A stretch of DNA of 64,000 nucleotides, taken from positions 215,288 through 279,287 of the forward strand of contig NZ_NASZ01000003.1 of NCBI RefSeq assembly GCF_014596575.1, in the 5' to 3' direction. The notes beneath the pieces are model-generated. The model saw only the letters and a list, made by a program, of their open reading frames with translations. It was not told where the DNA came from and searched no databases. Every line of letters begins with the position of its first letter. Position 1 is the first letter of the stretch. The position numbers and the translations under genes were made by a program. Positions 15,310 through 25,944 of this stretch are shown piece by piece. This DNA is from Flavobacterium pokkalii (GTDB lineage: Bacteria > Bacteroidota > Bacteroidia > Flavobacteriales > Flavobacteriaceae).

Positions 15310-17937
15310 ATGAAAACAGATAATTTACTATGGAAAAGAATAGGTTTGCTCATAGCACTATTGTTATTCAATGCTTCTTTTTCACAAAATTCAAATTTAT
15401 CAGGAACTGTTACCGATGCTTCAGGAGCACCGCTTCCGGGAGTAAATATCGCCATTAAAAACAGCTCAAAAGCAATAGCCACTGATGCTAATGGAAAATA
15501 TTCATTTAACAATTTAAAAAATGGCAGCATTGGACTTATTGCTACTTATATTGGATTCAAAAAAACAGAAATCAGCGTTAACGTTAATGGAAACACAGTT
15601 CAAAATATTACCCTGACAGAAGACGCTAATGTTCTGGAAGATGTGGTAATCACAGGGGTTGTAAATCCTAAAGCTAAAATAAAATCCAGTGTTTCCATCA
15701 CCTCTTTAGGAACAGAACAAATCAACCAATCAGCTCCGAGATCAACAGCGGAAATCTTCAGAACCATCCCGGGTATCCGTTCAGAATCATCAGGAGGTGA
15801 AGGAAATTCAAATATTTCAGTTCGTGGGGTGCCAATTTCATCCGGTGGATCTAAGTATTTACAACTTCAGGAAGATGGTCTTCCGGTATTATTATTTGGA
15901 GATATTGCCTTTGCTACAGCAGATATTTTTACAAGATTTGACGGAAATATTGCCAAAGTAGAAGCTATTCGTGGAGGTTCGGCATCTACACTTTCTTCGA
16001 ATTCTCCTGGTGGTATTATCAACTTTATTAGTAAAACAGGAAAAACAGAAGGCGGAAATATAAGCACAACTTTCGGTCTGGATTATGGAAATTTCAGAAC
16101 TGATATTGACTACGGAGGAAAAATTGGTGAAGGCTTATATTTCCACACTGGTGGTTTTTACAGAACTGGTGAAGGTGTTAGAAAAACAGGTTTCAACAGC
16201 AATAATGGTGGTCAGTTTAAATTCAACATTACCAAAGAATTTGAAAACGGTTCGATTACTGTTTACGCTAAATTCTTAAATGACCGAGCTGCTGCTTACA
16301 TGCCAATGCCTGTTGCGGTTTCCGGAACAAATGCCAATCCAACCTGGAAAAGTGTTAACGGATACGATGCAACAACAGGAGCTTTACAATCTATTTATTT
16401 AACTCATAATCTAGGATTAGGCCCTGACGGAAATGTTCGCAGAGAAGCAGTAGCCAATGGTATGCATCCTGTTTCAAAATCTATCGGTGCTAATGCAAAT
16501 TTTGACTTAGACGGAGGTTGGAAAATAACAGATAACATCCGATTCACATCAAATTCAGGAGGTTTTATTTCTCCTTTCCCTGCCGAGTTAGCAACTGCTG
16601 CTACAATTGCAAATTCATTTGGTACCGGCTCTACATTAGTTTATGCAGATAACGGCGCCGCATTTAACAATCCAAATGGATTAGTAGCTCGCATCCATAT
16701 GTTTGATACCCAATTAAACAATATGGGGAATTTCATGAATGATTTAAGATTAACCAAAAAATTTAACAAAGTAGGTGTTACTGCAGGTTTGTTTAAATCC
16801 ATGCAAAACATTTCCATGTCATGGCTATGGAACTCTTATTTACAGGAAGTATCAGACAACAACCCACGTTTAATTAACGTTAAAAATGCTGGCGGCGCTT
16901 TATTATCAGAAAACGGATTATATGCATACGGAACACCTGCCTGGGGTAATTTAGCCAGAAACTATGATACACAATATAATGTTTCAGCACCTTATGTAAA
17001 CATTTCCATCGATGCAACCGACAAATTATCCTTAGAAGGTGGATTACGTTATGACAAAGGTAAAGTAACCGGATCTTTTGCAGGCGGAACATCAACTACT
17101 TACGACATTAACAACGATGGTACGATTTCAGTTCCTGAACAAAATGTTTATGCAGTAGACAATGCAAATGCTACAACTGTAAACTACGCTTACGATTATT
17201 ACTCTTATACTTTAGGAGCTAACTTTTTAATCAACAACAAACAATCGGTTTTTGCTCGTTACAGCCGTGGTGCATCTGCTAAAGCGGACAGAATTTTATT
17301 CAACGGTGATTTAGATTACCTTAACGGAGATAAAATGAACGCTTTGGATTTCTTACAACAAGCTGAAATTGGATACAAACAAAAATTCAACAAAGGTTAT
17401 TTTTACGCTACTGCTTTCCATTCGAAAACAGACGAACAAGGTGGATTTGAAGCAACTTCAAACAGTATTATCCAAAACAACTATAAATCACTTGGTTTAG
17501 AATTAGAATCATCTTACGATGTTGTTGACAATTTAAACTTAAGAGGTTCATTAACGTATACTAAAGCTGAAATTACTTCTGGAGCTAACGATGGAAACCA
17601 ACCAAGAAGACAGCCAAAATTAATGTATAGCTTTATCCCTACTTACAAATTTATGGACAACAAAAACACCTTAGGACTAAGTTTCATTGGTCAGTCAAAA
17701 GCATACGCTCAAGATTCCAATCAATTAATAATGAACGGATTTGTAATTGTAAACGGATTTGTAGAAGTGGGCATTGCAAAAGGTTTATCTTTAAATGTTT
17801 CAGGAAACAACCTATTTAATACTTTAGCAATAACTGAAGCTGAAGAAGGGAGTATCACTGAAAACACAGTGAATTATGTAAGAGCAAGATCTTTAACAGG
17901 AAGATCAGTATCGATGTGTTTAGCCTATAAATTCTAA
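15310..17937 (+). CDS. TonB-dependent receptor of sugar locus
   Basis: 875 residues. A signal peptide (about 1-25, ending NASFSQ) leads to a carboxypeptidase-D regulatory-like domain (about 28-115: LSGTVTDASGAPLPGVNI). A TonB-box-like stretch VLEDVVITG follows, then the plug (IFRTIPGIRSESSGG...ISVRG, IEAIRGGSAS) and a C-terminal beta-barrel. It should import the locus' sugar across the outer membrane. No SusD lipoprotein follows, so this is a SusC-like receptor working without a partner or a plain TonB receptor. First gene of the operon with the MFS, GH100-like and kinase genes. Confidence 0.9.
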   Translation: MKTDNLLWKRIGLLIALLLFNASFSQNSNLSGTVTDASGAPLPGVNIAIKNSSKAIATDANGKYSFNNLKNGSIGLIATYIGFKKTEISVNVNGNTVQNITLTEDANVLEDVVITGVVNPKAKIKSSVSITSLGTEQINQSAPRSTAEIFRTIPGIRSESSGGEGNSNISVRGVPISSGGSKYLQLQEDGLPVLLFGDIAFATADIFTRFDGNIAKVEAIRGGSASTLSSNSPGGIINFISKTGKTEGGNISTTFGLDYGNFRTDIDYGGKIGEGLYFHTGGFYRTGEGVRKTGFNSNNGGQFKFNITKEFENGSITVYAKFLNDRAAAYMPMPVAVSGTNANPTWKSVNGYDATTGALQSIYLTHNLGLGPDGNVRREAVANGMHPVSKSIGANANFDLDGGWKITDNIRFTSNSGGFISPFPAELATAATIANSFGTGSTLVYADNGAAFNNPNGLVARIHMFDTQLNNMGNFMNDLRLTKKFNKVGVTAGLFKSMQNISMSWLWNSYLQEVSDNNPRLINVKNAGGALLSENGLYAYGTPAWGNLARNYDTQYNVSAPYVNISIDATDKLSLEGGLRYDKGKVTGSFAGGTSTTYDINNDGTISVPEQNVYAVDNANATTVNYAYDYYSYTLGANFLINNKQSVFARYSRGASAKADRILFNGDLDYLNGDKMNALDFLQQAEIGYKQKFNKGYFYATAFHSKTDEQGGFEATSNSIIQNNYKSLGLELESSYDVVDNLNLRGSLTYTKAEITSGANDGNQPRRQPKLMYSFIPTYKFMDNKNTLGLSFIGQSKAYAQDSNQLIMNGFVIVNGFVEVGIAKGLSLNVSGNNLFNTLAITEAEEGSITENTVNYVRARSLTGRSVSMCLAYKF

Positions 17938-17965
17938 ATAATTTTTTTCATAATAGTTGGTTGGC

Positions 17966-18005
17966 AATTCCTGTACTATAATAAAACATAAAAAGTACAG
18001 GAATT
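17966..18005 (+). repeat. 12-bp hairpin between receptor and transporter genes
   Basis: AATTCCTGTACT (17966-17977) pairs exactly with AGTACAGGAATT (17994-18005) over a 16-base A-rich loop. There is no T-run after it. It may protect the 3' end of the receptor message or mark a processing site. Confidence 0.6.
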
Positions 18006-18031
18006 CATTTAAAAATTTTAAAATCGCAATT

Positions 18032-19333
18032 ATGGCATTCGTGAAACCTAAATTAAGTTTTTGGCAAATAATCAATATGAATGTTGGCTTTTTTGGCATC
18101 CAATACAGTTTTGGTTTGCAACAAAGTGCCGTAAATCCAATTTATGATTTTTTGCATGCCAGTCCGGATCAAATTCCAATTCTAAATTTAGCCGGACCAT
18201 TAACCGGATTATTAATCCAACCGATTATTGGCGCCATGAGTGATAAAACCTGGCATCTTAAATGGGGACGAAGAAAACCTTATTTTTTCATCGGTGCACT
18301 CATTTGCAGCATCACCTTATTCCTATTCCCATTCAGCAGTTCACTTTGGATGGCAGCAGGTTTACTTTGGATTTTAGATGTTGGAAATAATACTGCCATG
18401 GAACCTTACCGAGCCTTTATTGCAGATACGCTTAATGAGGACCAACAACCAATCGGTTTTCAGGCGCAGAGTTTTTTCACAGGTTTCGGACAATTTTTAT
18501 CCTATATCTCACTGTTTTTGTTTCCAATTATTTTTGCAGGTTATACAGGAGAGTTACCCAACTGGATTTATGCTTCTTTCTTTTTGGGAGCAATTCTTTC
18601 GATAACTTCCATTTGGTGGAGCATGAAAAAAACAGCCGAAATTCCACCAACAGCCGAAGAAATTGAAAAAATCAAAGCAGAACCTCTAAATCTTTTAAGT
18701 CCGTTTGTAGATATTTATCATGCTGTTTTAGAAATGCCAAAGGTAATGTGGCAACTTTTTTTAGTGTATTTGTTCCAATGGTATGCGCTGATGTGTTTCT
18801 GGCAAAATAACTCCAAAAGTATTGCTTTATCGGTTTGGGATGTTACTCCGGCAAACAAAGAAGGTTATGAAAAAGCAGTAGAATGGATGGGATTAATAGG
18901 AGCTTTTGGTTTTATCGTTACCTTTTCAGTAGCTTTTTATTTGGCAAAATTGGCTAAAAAACACAGCTCAAAAATGGTACATTTTGTTTGCTTGCTATTT
19001 GGTGCTATTTCCTTTCTGTTTTTCCCTTTGATACACAACCAATATTTATTTTTTGCCGTAATCATAGGCTACGGAATAGCCTGGGCAAGTATGATGGGAA
19101 TACCTTATTTAATAGTTGTAGCAACCATTCCTAAAGAACGTTATGGTGTATATATGGGTATTATCAACATGATGATTGTAATCCCAATGATTTTTCAAAA
19201 TATCTCATTTGGTTACATTTTAAAGAATTTTTTAAATAATGATCCCCGACTAGCAATAAGCTTTGCCGGAGTACTCCTAATCTTGGGTTCACTAAGCACT
19301 CTTTTGATTAAAGCACACAAAACAGCAAATTAA
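18032..19333 (+). CDS. MFS sugar transporter, SLC45/GPH-like (probable sucrose or maltose importer)
   Basis: 433 residues from the ATG at 18032 (MAFVKPKLSFWQI); the open frame upstream has only a TTG start in spacer sequence. About twelve membrane helices. The loop after helix 2 has the charged motif GAMSDKTWHLKWGRRKPYF, characteristic of the sucrose/maltose SLC45-type proton symporters found in plants, animals and Bacteroidota. It should bring the disaccharide into the cytoplasm intact. It is followed five bases later by the hydrolase gene, so co-expression is very likely. Confidence 0.88.
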   Translation: MAFVKPKLSFWQIINMNVGFFGIQYSFGLQQSAVNPIYDFLHASPDQIPILNLAGPLTGLLIQPIIGAMSDKTWHLKWGRRKPYFFIGALICSITLFLFPFSSSLWMAAGLLWILDVGNNTAMEPYRAFIADTLNEDQQPIGFQAQSFFTGFGQFLSYISLFLFPIIFAGYTGELPNWIYASFFLGAILSITSIWWSMKKTAEIPPTAEEIEKIKAEPLNLLSPFVDIYHAVLEMPKVMWQLFLVYLFQWYALMCFWQNNSKSIALSVWDVTPANKEGYEKAVEWMGLIGAFGFIVTFSVAFYLAKLAKKHSSKMVHFVCLLFGAISFLFFPLIHNQYLFFAVIIGYGIAWASMMGIPYLIVVATIPKERYGVYMGIINMMIVIPMIFQNISFGYILKNFLNNDPRLAISFAGVLLILGSLSTLLIKAHKTAN

Positions 19334-19337
19334 CAAC

Positions 19338-20516
19338 ATGAATACTAATATTACCTACAAAAAAGCAATTGAACTGCTCGAAAAATCATCTTCTTCAGAA
19401 GGTTTTTTAGCGAGTGCACAAAACATTTCCAATTACAAAAGAGTTTGGGCACGTGATGGTGTGATATGTGGATTAGCAGCCTTGGCTTCCGGAGATAAAA
19501 ATTTGATAGATACCTTCGAAAAAACATTAGAAACTCTGGCAAGAAATCAACATCCAACAGGTACAATTCCTTCAAATGTAATGACTAACGGAGATAATGT
19601 CGAAGTAAGTTATGGTGGATTAGCCGGAAGAGTCGATGCGGTAACCTGGTTTATAATCGGGGTTTGTCAATATGCTTTTTACAAAAAAGAGGTTTCCTTT
19701 GTTGAAAAACACCAATCCCATATCCAAAAATGTCTAACCTTAATGGAAGCTTGGGAATTTAACAACAAACACCTGATGTATGTTCCATTATCAGGAAACT
19801 GGGCCGATGAGTACATTACAGATGGCTATGTTTTATACGACCAATTGCTTCGCATCTGGGCGCTAAAAAGTTATAATTACTTTGCAAAAAACAATGAAAT
19901 CAGCTTAAAAATCAAACAAATAACCGAACAAATAGAATCTAATTTCATTCCTGATTCACCCGGAGAGAAATACCACGAAAGAACTTACAACGAATTAAAC
20001 ATAAAAGACTTCATGCCTTGTTCTTTCTCTCCTGCAGGATACAAAACACCGTTTGATTCGTTTGCGCATTCCTTAGCATTATTGTTAAATATCGGTTCAG
20101 AGGAATTTCAGCTAAAGATTATTCAACATACTGAAAAAACAAGAACTCAAACAGCACTGAAAATACTCCCGGCTTTTTGGCCTCCAATAAAAGAAACAGA
20201 TGCCGATTGGAATTTACTGAAGAACAATTTTAAATATGAATTTAGAAATTATCCTAATGAATTCCACAATGGAGGGAGCTGGCCAATGGTGAATGGTTTT
20301 TATGGAGTTGCCCTCCTTACAAAACAGCAAAATAATATTGCACGGAATCTTCTAAATTCAATAAATGAAGCCAATGCAAAAGAAGATTTTAGTTTTTACG
20401 AAAATTTCAATACCGAGACCCAAAAACCAAACGGAGTCCCTTTTTGTACCTGGAGTGCTGCGGCAACCGTTATGCTCCATCAGGGGATTAATGCCAATTT
20501 TAAATTATTGATTTAA
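19338..20516 (+). CDS. GH100-like cytoplasmic glycoside hydrolase (putative invertase)
   Basis: 392 residues, no signal peptide. The alpha/alpha-barrel motifs RVWARDGVICGLAAL (33-47), GRVDAVTWFIIG (around 97-108, with the candidate general-acid Asp) and NEFHNGGSWPMVNGFYG (about 310-326) resemble neutral/alkaline invertases of family GH100, and more loosely amylo-alpha-1,6-glucosidases. Position between an SLC45-like transporter and a fructokinase favours hydrolysis of sucrose to glucose and fructose. The exact substrate is inferred. The stop is one base from the start of the kinase gene. Confidence 0.75.
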   Translation: MNTNITYKKAIELLEKSSSSEGFLASAQNISNYKRVWARDGVICGLAALASGDKNLIDTFEKTLETLARNQHPTGTIPSNVMTNGDNVEVSYGGLAGRVDAVTWFIIGVCQYAFYKKEVSFVEKHQSHIQKCLTLMEAWEFNNKHLMYVPLSGNWADEYITDGYVLYDQLLRIWALKSYNYFAKNNEISLKIKQITEQIESNFIPDSPGEKYHERTYNELNIKDFMPCSFSPAGYKTPFDSFAHSLALLLNIGSEEFQLKIIQHTEKTRTQTALKILPAFWPPIKETDADWNLLKNNFKYEFRNYPNEFHNGGSWPMVNGFYGVALLTKQQNNIARNLLNSINEANAKEDFSFYENFNTETQKPNGVPFCTWSAAATVMLHQGINANFKLLI

Positions 20517-20517
20517 A

Positions 20518-21441
20518 ATGAAAAAGACAATCGACATAATCTGTGCAGGTGAATTGCTCATTGACTTTATTGGCAATGAAATCAACACCCCTATTTCAGA
20601 GATAGAAAATTACGAACGCTTCCTTGGTGGCTCTCCAACTAATGTTGCTATTTATGGTGCAAAATTAGGATTGAAAACTACTCTGGCTGCAAGTTGCGGC
20701 AATGATGGTTTAGGTCATTTTATGGTTGAAAAACTAAACCAAAATCAGGTAAAGACAACTCTTATTGAAAAAACAAACGATTACCCCTCTTCGGTGATTT
20801 TTGTTTCAAAATCAAATGCCACCCCTGAATTCATAGCTTATCGACAAGCCGATTTCCACATTAATGAAGCTCAAATTCCGGACACTGTCCTCGAAGAAGC
20901 CCAAATTTTTCATACTACCTGTTTTGCCTTAAGCAAGAATCCGGCTCGAGAGACCATTTTGAAAAAAGCTAAAAAAGCCCTTCAATTAGGCTTACAAACG
21001 AGTATTGATCTCAATTATTCCGAAAAAATATGGTCTGACAGAAAAGAAGCCAAAGAGGTGATTGCAGCATATTTAGACACAAAACCCTTAGTGAAATTAA
21101 GCGATGACGATTGTTTCCGATTATTTAACGAAACCAAAAGTGACGAAGAAATTATTGAATATTTTCGAAATCTAGGGGCATCAGCAATTTGTTTAACCAA
21201 AGGAAAAAACGGAGTGAGCTATTGGGATTCTCAATTAGGTGTTTTACACAAAGAAGCTCCTTTTGTAGAAAACATTAAAGACACAACGGGTGCCGGAGAT
21301 GCTTTTTGGACCGGATTTTTATACGGAAAACTTAAGGGCAAAACGCCTCTTGAATGCATTACTATTGCTCAAAAAATAGCAGCCATAAAACTGCAACATC
21401 TGGGTCATCTTCCGGATAATATTCAGGTGGAAAAAATTTAA
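20518..21441 (+). CDS. PfkB-family carbohydrate kinase, probable fructokinase
   Basis: 307 residues. N-terminal GELLIDFIG and GGSPTNVAIYGAKLG (PfkB signature 1) bind sugar; DTTGAGDAFWTGFLYG near 258-273 is signature 2 with the catalytic Asp and anion hole. The sequence is closest in style to fructokinases. In this operon it would phosphorylate fructose released from sucrose. It is the last gene before a weak terminator-like hairpin. Confidence 0.88.
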   Translation: MKKTIDIICAGELLIDFIGNEINTPISEIENYERFLGGSPTNVAIYGAKLGLKTTLAASCGNDGLGHFMVEKLNQNQVKTTLIEKTNDYPSSVIFVSKSNATPEFIAYRQADFHINEAQIPDTVLEEAQIFHTTCFALSKNPARETILKKAKKALQLGLQTSIDLNYSEKIWSDRKEAKEVIAAYLDTKPLVKLSDDDCFRLFNETKSDEEIIEYFRNLGASAICLTKGKNGVSYWDSQLGVLHKEAPFVENIKDTTGAGDAFWTGFLYGKLKGKTPLECITIAQKIAAIKLQHLGHLPDNIQVEKI

Positions 21442-21482
21442 AGAAAAAACACAAAACTAAAACCCTAACCGTGACTTTGATT

Positions 21483-21516
21483 AAGTTCCCTTTTGTATAA
21501 AAAGCGGAACTTTTTC
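21483..21516 (+). terminator. Possible terminator of sugar operon
   Basis: AAGTTCC and GGAACTT flank a 16-base loop, followed by TTTTCCTTT. A modest hairpin placed about 40 bases after the kinase stop. Confidence 0.45.
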
Positions 21517-21562
21517 CTTTATTGGCAAATAAATCATTTAATCAATTCTAAAAATAATAAAC

Positions 21563-21570
21563 TAAATTTG
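21563..21570 (+). promoter_or_regulatory. -7 promoter box of queuosine-precursor transporter
   Basis: TAAATTTG matches TAnnTTTG; the leader would be only about 14 bases. Confidence 0.4.
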
Positions 21571-21590
21571 GTTGCATCAAAAACCAAAAT

Positions 21591-22247
21591 ATGTTTCAAT
21601 CCAAAAAAGACCTTGTTTACATAATCCTTGCCGGAATATTCATTACCAATGCCGTTATTGCCGAACTAATCGGTGGAAAACTCATTTATGTCGGTCCTTA
21701 TTTAATGAGTATCGGGATTTTACCCTGGCCGGTTGTCTTTGTAACTACCGATTTAATCAACGAATATTTTGGGCAAAAAGGAGTCAAAAAACTCTCTCTG
21801 ATTACCGCCTGCCTGATTGCTTACTGTTTTGTTTTATTATTTTTTGCACTAAAAATCCCTGCTGTTAAAGGCAATGGACTCGTGACTGACGACCAATTTC
21901 ATGCGGTATTTGGACAAAGCATGTGGATTATTGTAGGGAGTATTACAGCGTTTTTAACTTCCCAATTAATTGATGTGAGCATTTTCCATTTTTTCAAAAA
22001 CAGAACCGGCAACAAAATGATATGGTTAAGAAGCACCGGCTCAACAGTTATTTCTCAATTATTTGATAGCTTTATCGTTTTGGGAATTGCTTTTTGGATG
22101 ACAGGAAAAATCAACACCGAACAGTATATTGCTTCGGCATTTACAGGTTATTTTGTCAAATTGATAATCGCCATTTTACTAACTCCTCTAATTTATTTAG
22201 GACATTCACTTATTGAAAAATATTTAGAAAGCAACAAAACAAATTGA
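21591..22247 (+). CDS. yhhQ: Queuosine precursor transporter (YhhQ family)
   Basis: 218 residues with six predicted membrane helices. Family features are the N-terminal NAVIAELIGGKL, FVTTDLINEYFGQKGVKK and the STVISQLFDSFIVLGIAF stretch. YhhQ-family proteins import 7-cyano-7-deazaguanine or 7-aminomethyl-7-deazaguanine for tRNA queuosine. It is transcribed alone from its own -7 box. Family assignment is strong; which precursor is carried cannot be told. Confidence 0.88.
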   Translation: MFQSKKDLVYIILAGIFITNAVIAELIGGKLIYVGPYLMSIGILPWPVVFVTTDLINEYFGQKGVKKLSLITACLIAYCFVLLFFALKIPAVKGNGLVTDDQFHAVFGQSMWIIVGSITAFLTSQLIDVSIFHFFKNRTGNKMIWLRSTGSTVISQLFDSFIVLGIAFWMTGKINTEQYIASAFTGYFVKLIIAILLTPLIYLGHSLIEKYLESNKTN

Positions 22248-22343
22248 AAAAATTAAAGTTACTTCTTATATTAACAAAATTTTAAGCAAGAAAAATAATG
22301 TGAAAAAAATAATTACCAGTATTTATATTACAAAATAAAATAG

Positions 22344-22351
22344 TATATTTG
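22344..22351 (+). promoter_or_regulatory. -7 promoter box of lipoprotein gene
   Basis: TATATTTG, 30 bases before the ATG at 22381. Confidence 0.45.
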
Positions 22352-22380
22352 ATGCATCATTAACATAAAAACTATCAAAC

Positions 22381-22815
22381 ATGAAAAAATTAAATGTACT
22401 ATTTTTGTCTATGCTTACATTAGCAACTGTTACATCATGTAGCAATGATGATGACAATTCAATATCTGCTTCTATCGTTGGAGAATGGGAATACTATCAA
22501 GAAGGTGAAGATCTAGATGATCTAGAGTTATGGGAACACGAATCTATTGATTGTGGAAAAGATTATATTAAAATTCAAAAACAAGGATCATCAGGCAATA
22601 CCTATAGCTACGAATCAAGTTATTTTTATACCGAAAATTCAGAATGCAAAGAAGAAACTGAGTCTGGAACTTTTACTAAAAATGGAAACATAATTTCAGA
22701 AGTGTATGACGGTGAAACTTACACAAACACAATAATAAAATTGAACGAATCTACATTAACAATAAAAGAAGTAGATGAAGAAGGAACATGGTACACTGTT
22801 TATAAAAGAAAATAA
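22381..22815 (+). CDS. Lipocalin-like SPII lipoprotein
   Basis: 144 residues. A lipoprotein signal ends in TVTSC with Cys20; the mature protein starts CSNDDDNS, an Asp-rich tail like the export signals that place Bacteroidota lipoproteins on the cell surface. The rest has IVGEWEYYQEG, repeated beta-strand-like segments and a final TWYTVYKRK, the pattern of small lipocalin-like calycin domains. Two internal cysteines (DCGK, SECKEE) could form a disulfide. No specific function is known to me. Confidence 0.75.
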   Translation: MKKLNVLFLSMLTLATVTSCSNDDDNSISASIVGEWEYYQEGEDLDDLELWEHESIDCGKDYIKIQKQGSSGNTYSYESSYFYTENSECKEETESGTFTKNGNIISEVYDGETYTNTIIKLNESTLTIKEVDEEGTWYTVYKRK

Positions 22816-22837
22816 CTTTTTAATAGATCAAAGATTT

Positions 22838-22866
22838 AACCTCAAAGTAAAATTTGAGGTTTTTTT
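22838..22866 (+). terminator. Intrinsic terminator after lipoprotein gene
   Basis: AACCTCAAA and TTTGAGGTT flank GTAAAA, followed by six T. Confidence 0.85.
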
Positions 22867-22885
22867 ATACCTTTAAAAATAAAAA

Positions 22886-23449
22886 ATGGAAAATAAAACA
22901 CGCTGCGCCTGGTGCGAAAAAGACGATTTATATCGTAAATATCATGATGAAGAATGGGGAAATCCCGTGTATGACGACCCTACATTATTTGAATTCTTAA
23001 CACTGGAAACCTTTCAGGCTGGATTGAGTTGGTACACTGTTCTCGCCAAAAGAGAAAGTTTCCGCGAAGCCTTTGACCAATTTGATTGTCAAAAAATTGC
23101 CAGCTATTCTGAAGCTAAAATTCAGGAATTAATGCAGAATCCTGGGATTATTCGCAATCAATTAAAAATACGTGCCACAGTTACAAATGCTATTGCCTTT
23201 ATGAAAGTTCAGGAAGATTTTGGCAGTTTCTCAAAATACATTTGGGCATTTACTGATGGAAAACCTATTGATAATAATCCTAAAACTTTAAGAGAAGTTC
23301 CTGCCACTACTCCACTTTCGGACGCTATCAGCAAGGATTTAAAAAAACGCGGATTCAAATTTGTGGGTTCCACCGTAGTTTACGCCCACATGCAAGCCAC
23401 CGGAATGGTGAACGACCACGTTGAAGAATGTTGGACGAGAATCCAGTAA
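22886..23449 (+). CDS. tag: DNA-3-methyladenine glycosylase I
   Basis: 187 residues, full length for Tag. N-terminal RCAWCEKDDLYRKYHDEEWG, then FEFLTLETFQAGLSWYTVLAKRE with the substrate-pocket aromatic residues, and C-terminal HVEECW; the N-terminal Cys and the C-terminal His/Cys are the zinc ligands of the family. It removes 3-methyladenine from alkylated DNA. Single gene following a terminator. Confidence 0.96.
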   Translation: MENKTRCAWCEKDDLYRKYHDEEWGNPVYDDPTLFEFLTLETFQAGLSWYTVLAKRESFREAFDQFDCQKIASYSEAKIQELMQNPGIIRNQLKIRATVTNAIAFMKVQEDFGSFSKYIWAFTDGKPIDNNPKTLREVPATTPLSDAISKDLKKRGFKFVGSTVVYAHMQATGMVNDHVEECWTRIQ

Positions 23450-23528
23450 TCAGCGTTCAATTTTAAAAGTATTCAGCACAAAATTGTTAAACTTCTCTTT
23501 TTTAACTACCAACTTCTAACTTTTTAAT

Positions 23529-23536
23529 TACATTTG
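23529..23536 (+). promoter_or_regulatory. -7 promoter box of thi operon
   Basis: TACATTTG immediately before the TPP riboswitch; transcription would start at about 23543, the first base of the aptamer. Confidence 0.55.
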
Positions 23537-23539
23537 TCA

Positions 23540-23634
23540 CACACTTTAGGGGTGTCTGCTTCCGGAAAACCGGAAAAAGGCTGAGATTTTACCCTCTGAA
23601 CCTGATCTAGTTCATACTAGCGTAGGGAAAAGTA
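23540..23634 (+). promoter_or_regulatory. TPP riboswitch (THI element) of thi operon
   Basis: Conserved blocks in order: GGGGTGTC (23549), a CCGG-AAAA-CCGG variable hairpin, GGCTGAGA (from 23579), ACCCTCTGAACCTGATCTAG (23591 onward) and GTAGGGAAAAG. These are the thi-box pieces that fold into the TPP aptamer. The start codon of thiS is about 75 bases further on, with no clear terminator hairpin, so control of translation initiation is more likely. Confidence 0.95.
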
Positions 23635-23710
23635 AGATGACTTCCATCGTCCAATTTTCGGACATTTTGTAGCCATTCCTAAAGTATTTTTTATTTTAAA
23701 AAATCAAGGA

Positions 23711-23917
23711 ATGGAACTAAAAATCAACAATCAATCCAAACACTTTCAAGCAGATACACTAAGTATTCAATCCTTGCTTGACATTGAATTTCCACAAAAA
23801 CAAAATGGCATTGCCGTAGCCATTAACCACAATGTGATTCCAAAATCCAATTGGAATAACCACATCCTAAAAGAAACTGACGACATTTTAATTATTTCGG
23901 CTACACAAGGCGGATGA
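23711..23917 (+). CDS. thiS: Sulfur carrier protein ThiS
   Basis: 68 residues, ubiquitin-like fold, ending ISATQGG with the obligatory C-terminal Gly-Gly that is adenylated by ThiF and thiocarboxylated. It donates sulfur to ThiG for the thiazole ring. First gene after the TPP riboswitch. Confidence 0.95.
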   Translation: MELKINNQSKHFQADTLSIQSLLDIEFPQKQNGIAVAINHNVIPKSNWNNHILKETDDILIISATQGG

Positions 23918-23927
23918 TAACCATTTT

Positions 23928-23991
23928 AATTTAAAGATTGAAAAATTTAAGGATTAAAATATTTGTCAATCCTTTCTTCAATCTTTAAATT
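23928..23991. repeat. AATTTAAAGATTGAA inverted repeat between thiS and thiC
   Basis: The 15-base arms (23928-23942 and 23977-23991) are perfectly complementary, with a further AAGGATT/AATCCTT pair inside. No T-run, so transcription probably continues. Confidence 0.6.
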
Positions 23992-24016
23992 TTTTAATTA
24001 TTAAATCTTTCAATAA

Positions 24017-25846
<1,830 letters not shown>

Positions 25847-25863
25847 AAAAGAAAAAAGAACAT

Positions 25864-25921
25864 AGAGAAGAGAATATAGATTTGATTCATTTCCGATTAC
25901 TGTCTATTCTCTCTTTTCTAT
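25864..25921. repeat. Imperfect palindrome between thiC and tenI
   Basis: TAGAGAAGAGAATATAG is roughly complementary to CTATTCTCTCTTTTCTA. The same A/G-rich or C/T-rich motif appears in the receptor signal-peptide coding region (38374-38415) and at 60119-60143. Confidence 0.5.
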
Positions 25922-25944
25922 ATTCTATAATCTAATATTTAAAA

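Noticed and set aside
15310..17937. SusC/SusD pair
   Set aside because: The receptor has a SusC-like N-terminal domain but no SusD lipoprotein follows; the next gene is an MFS transporter.
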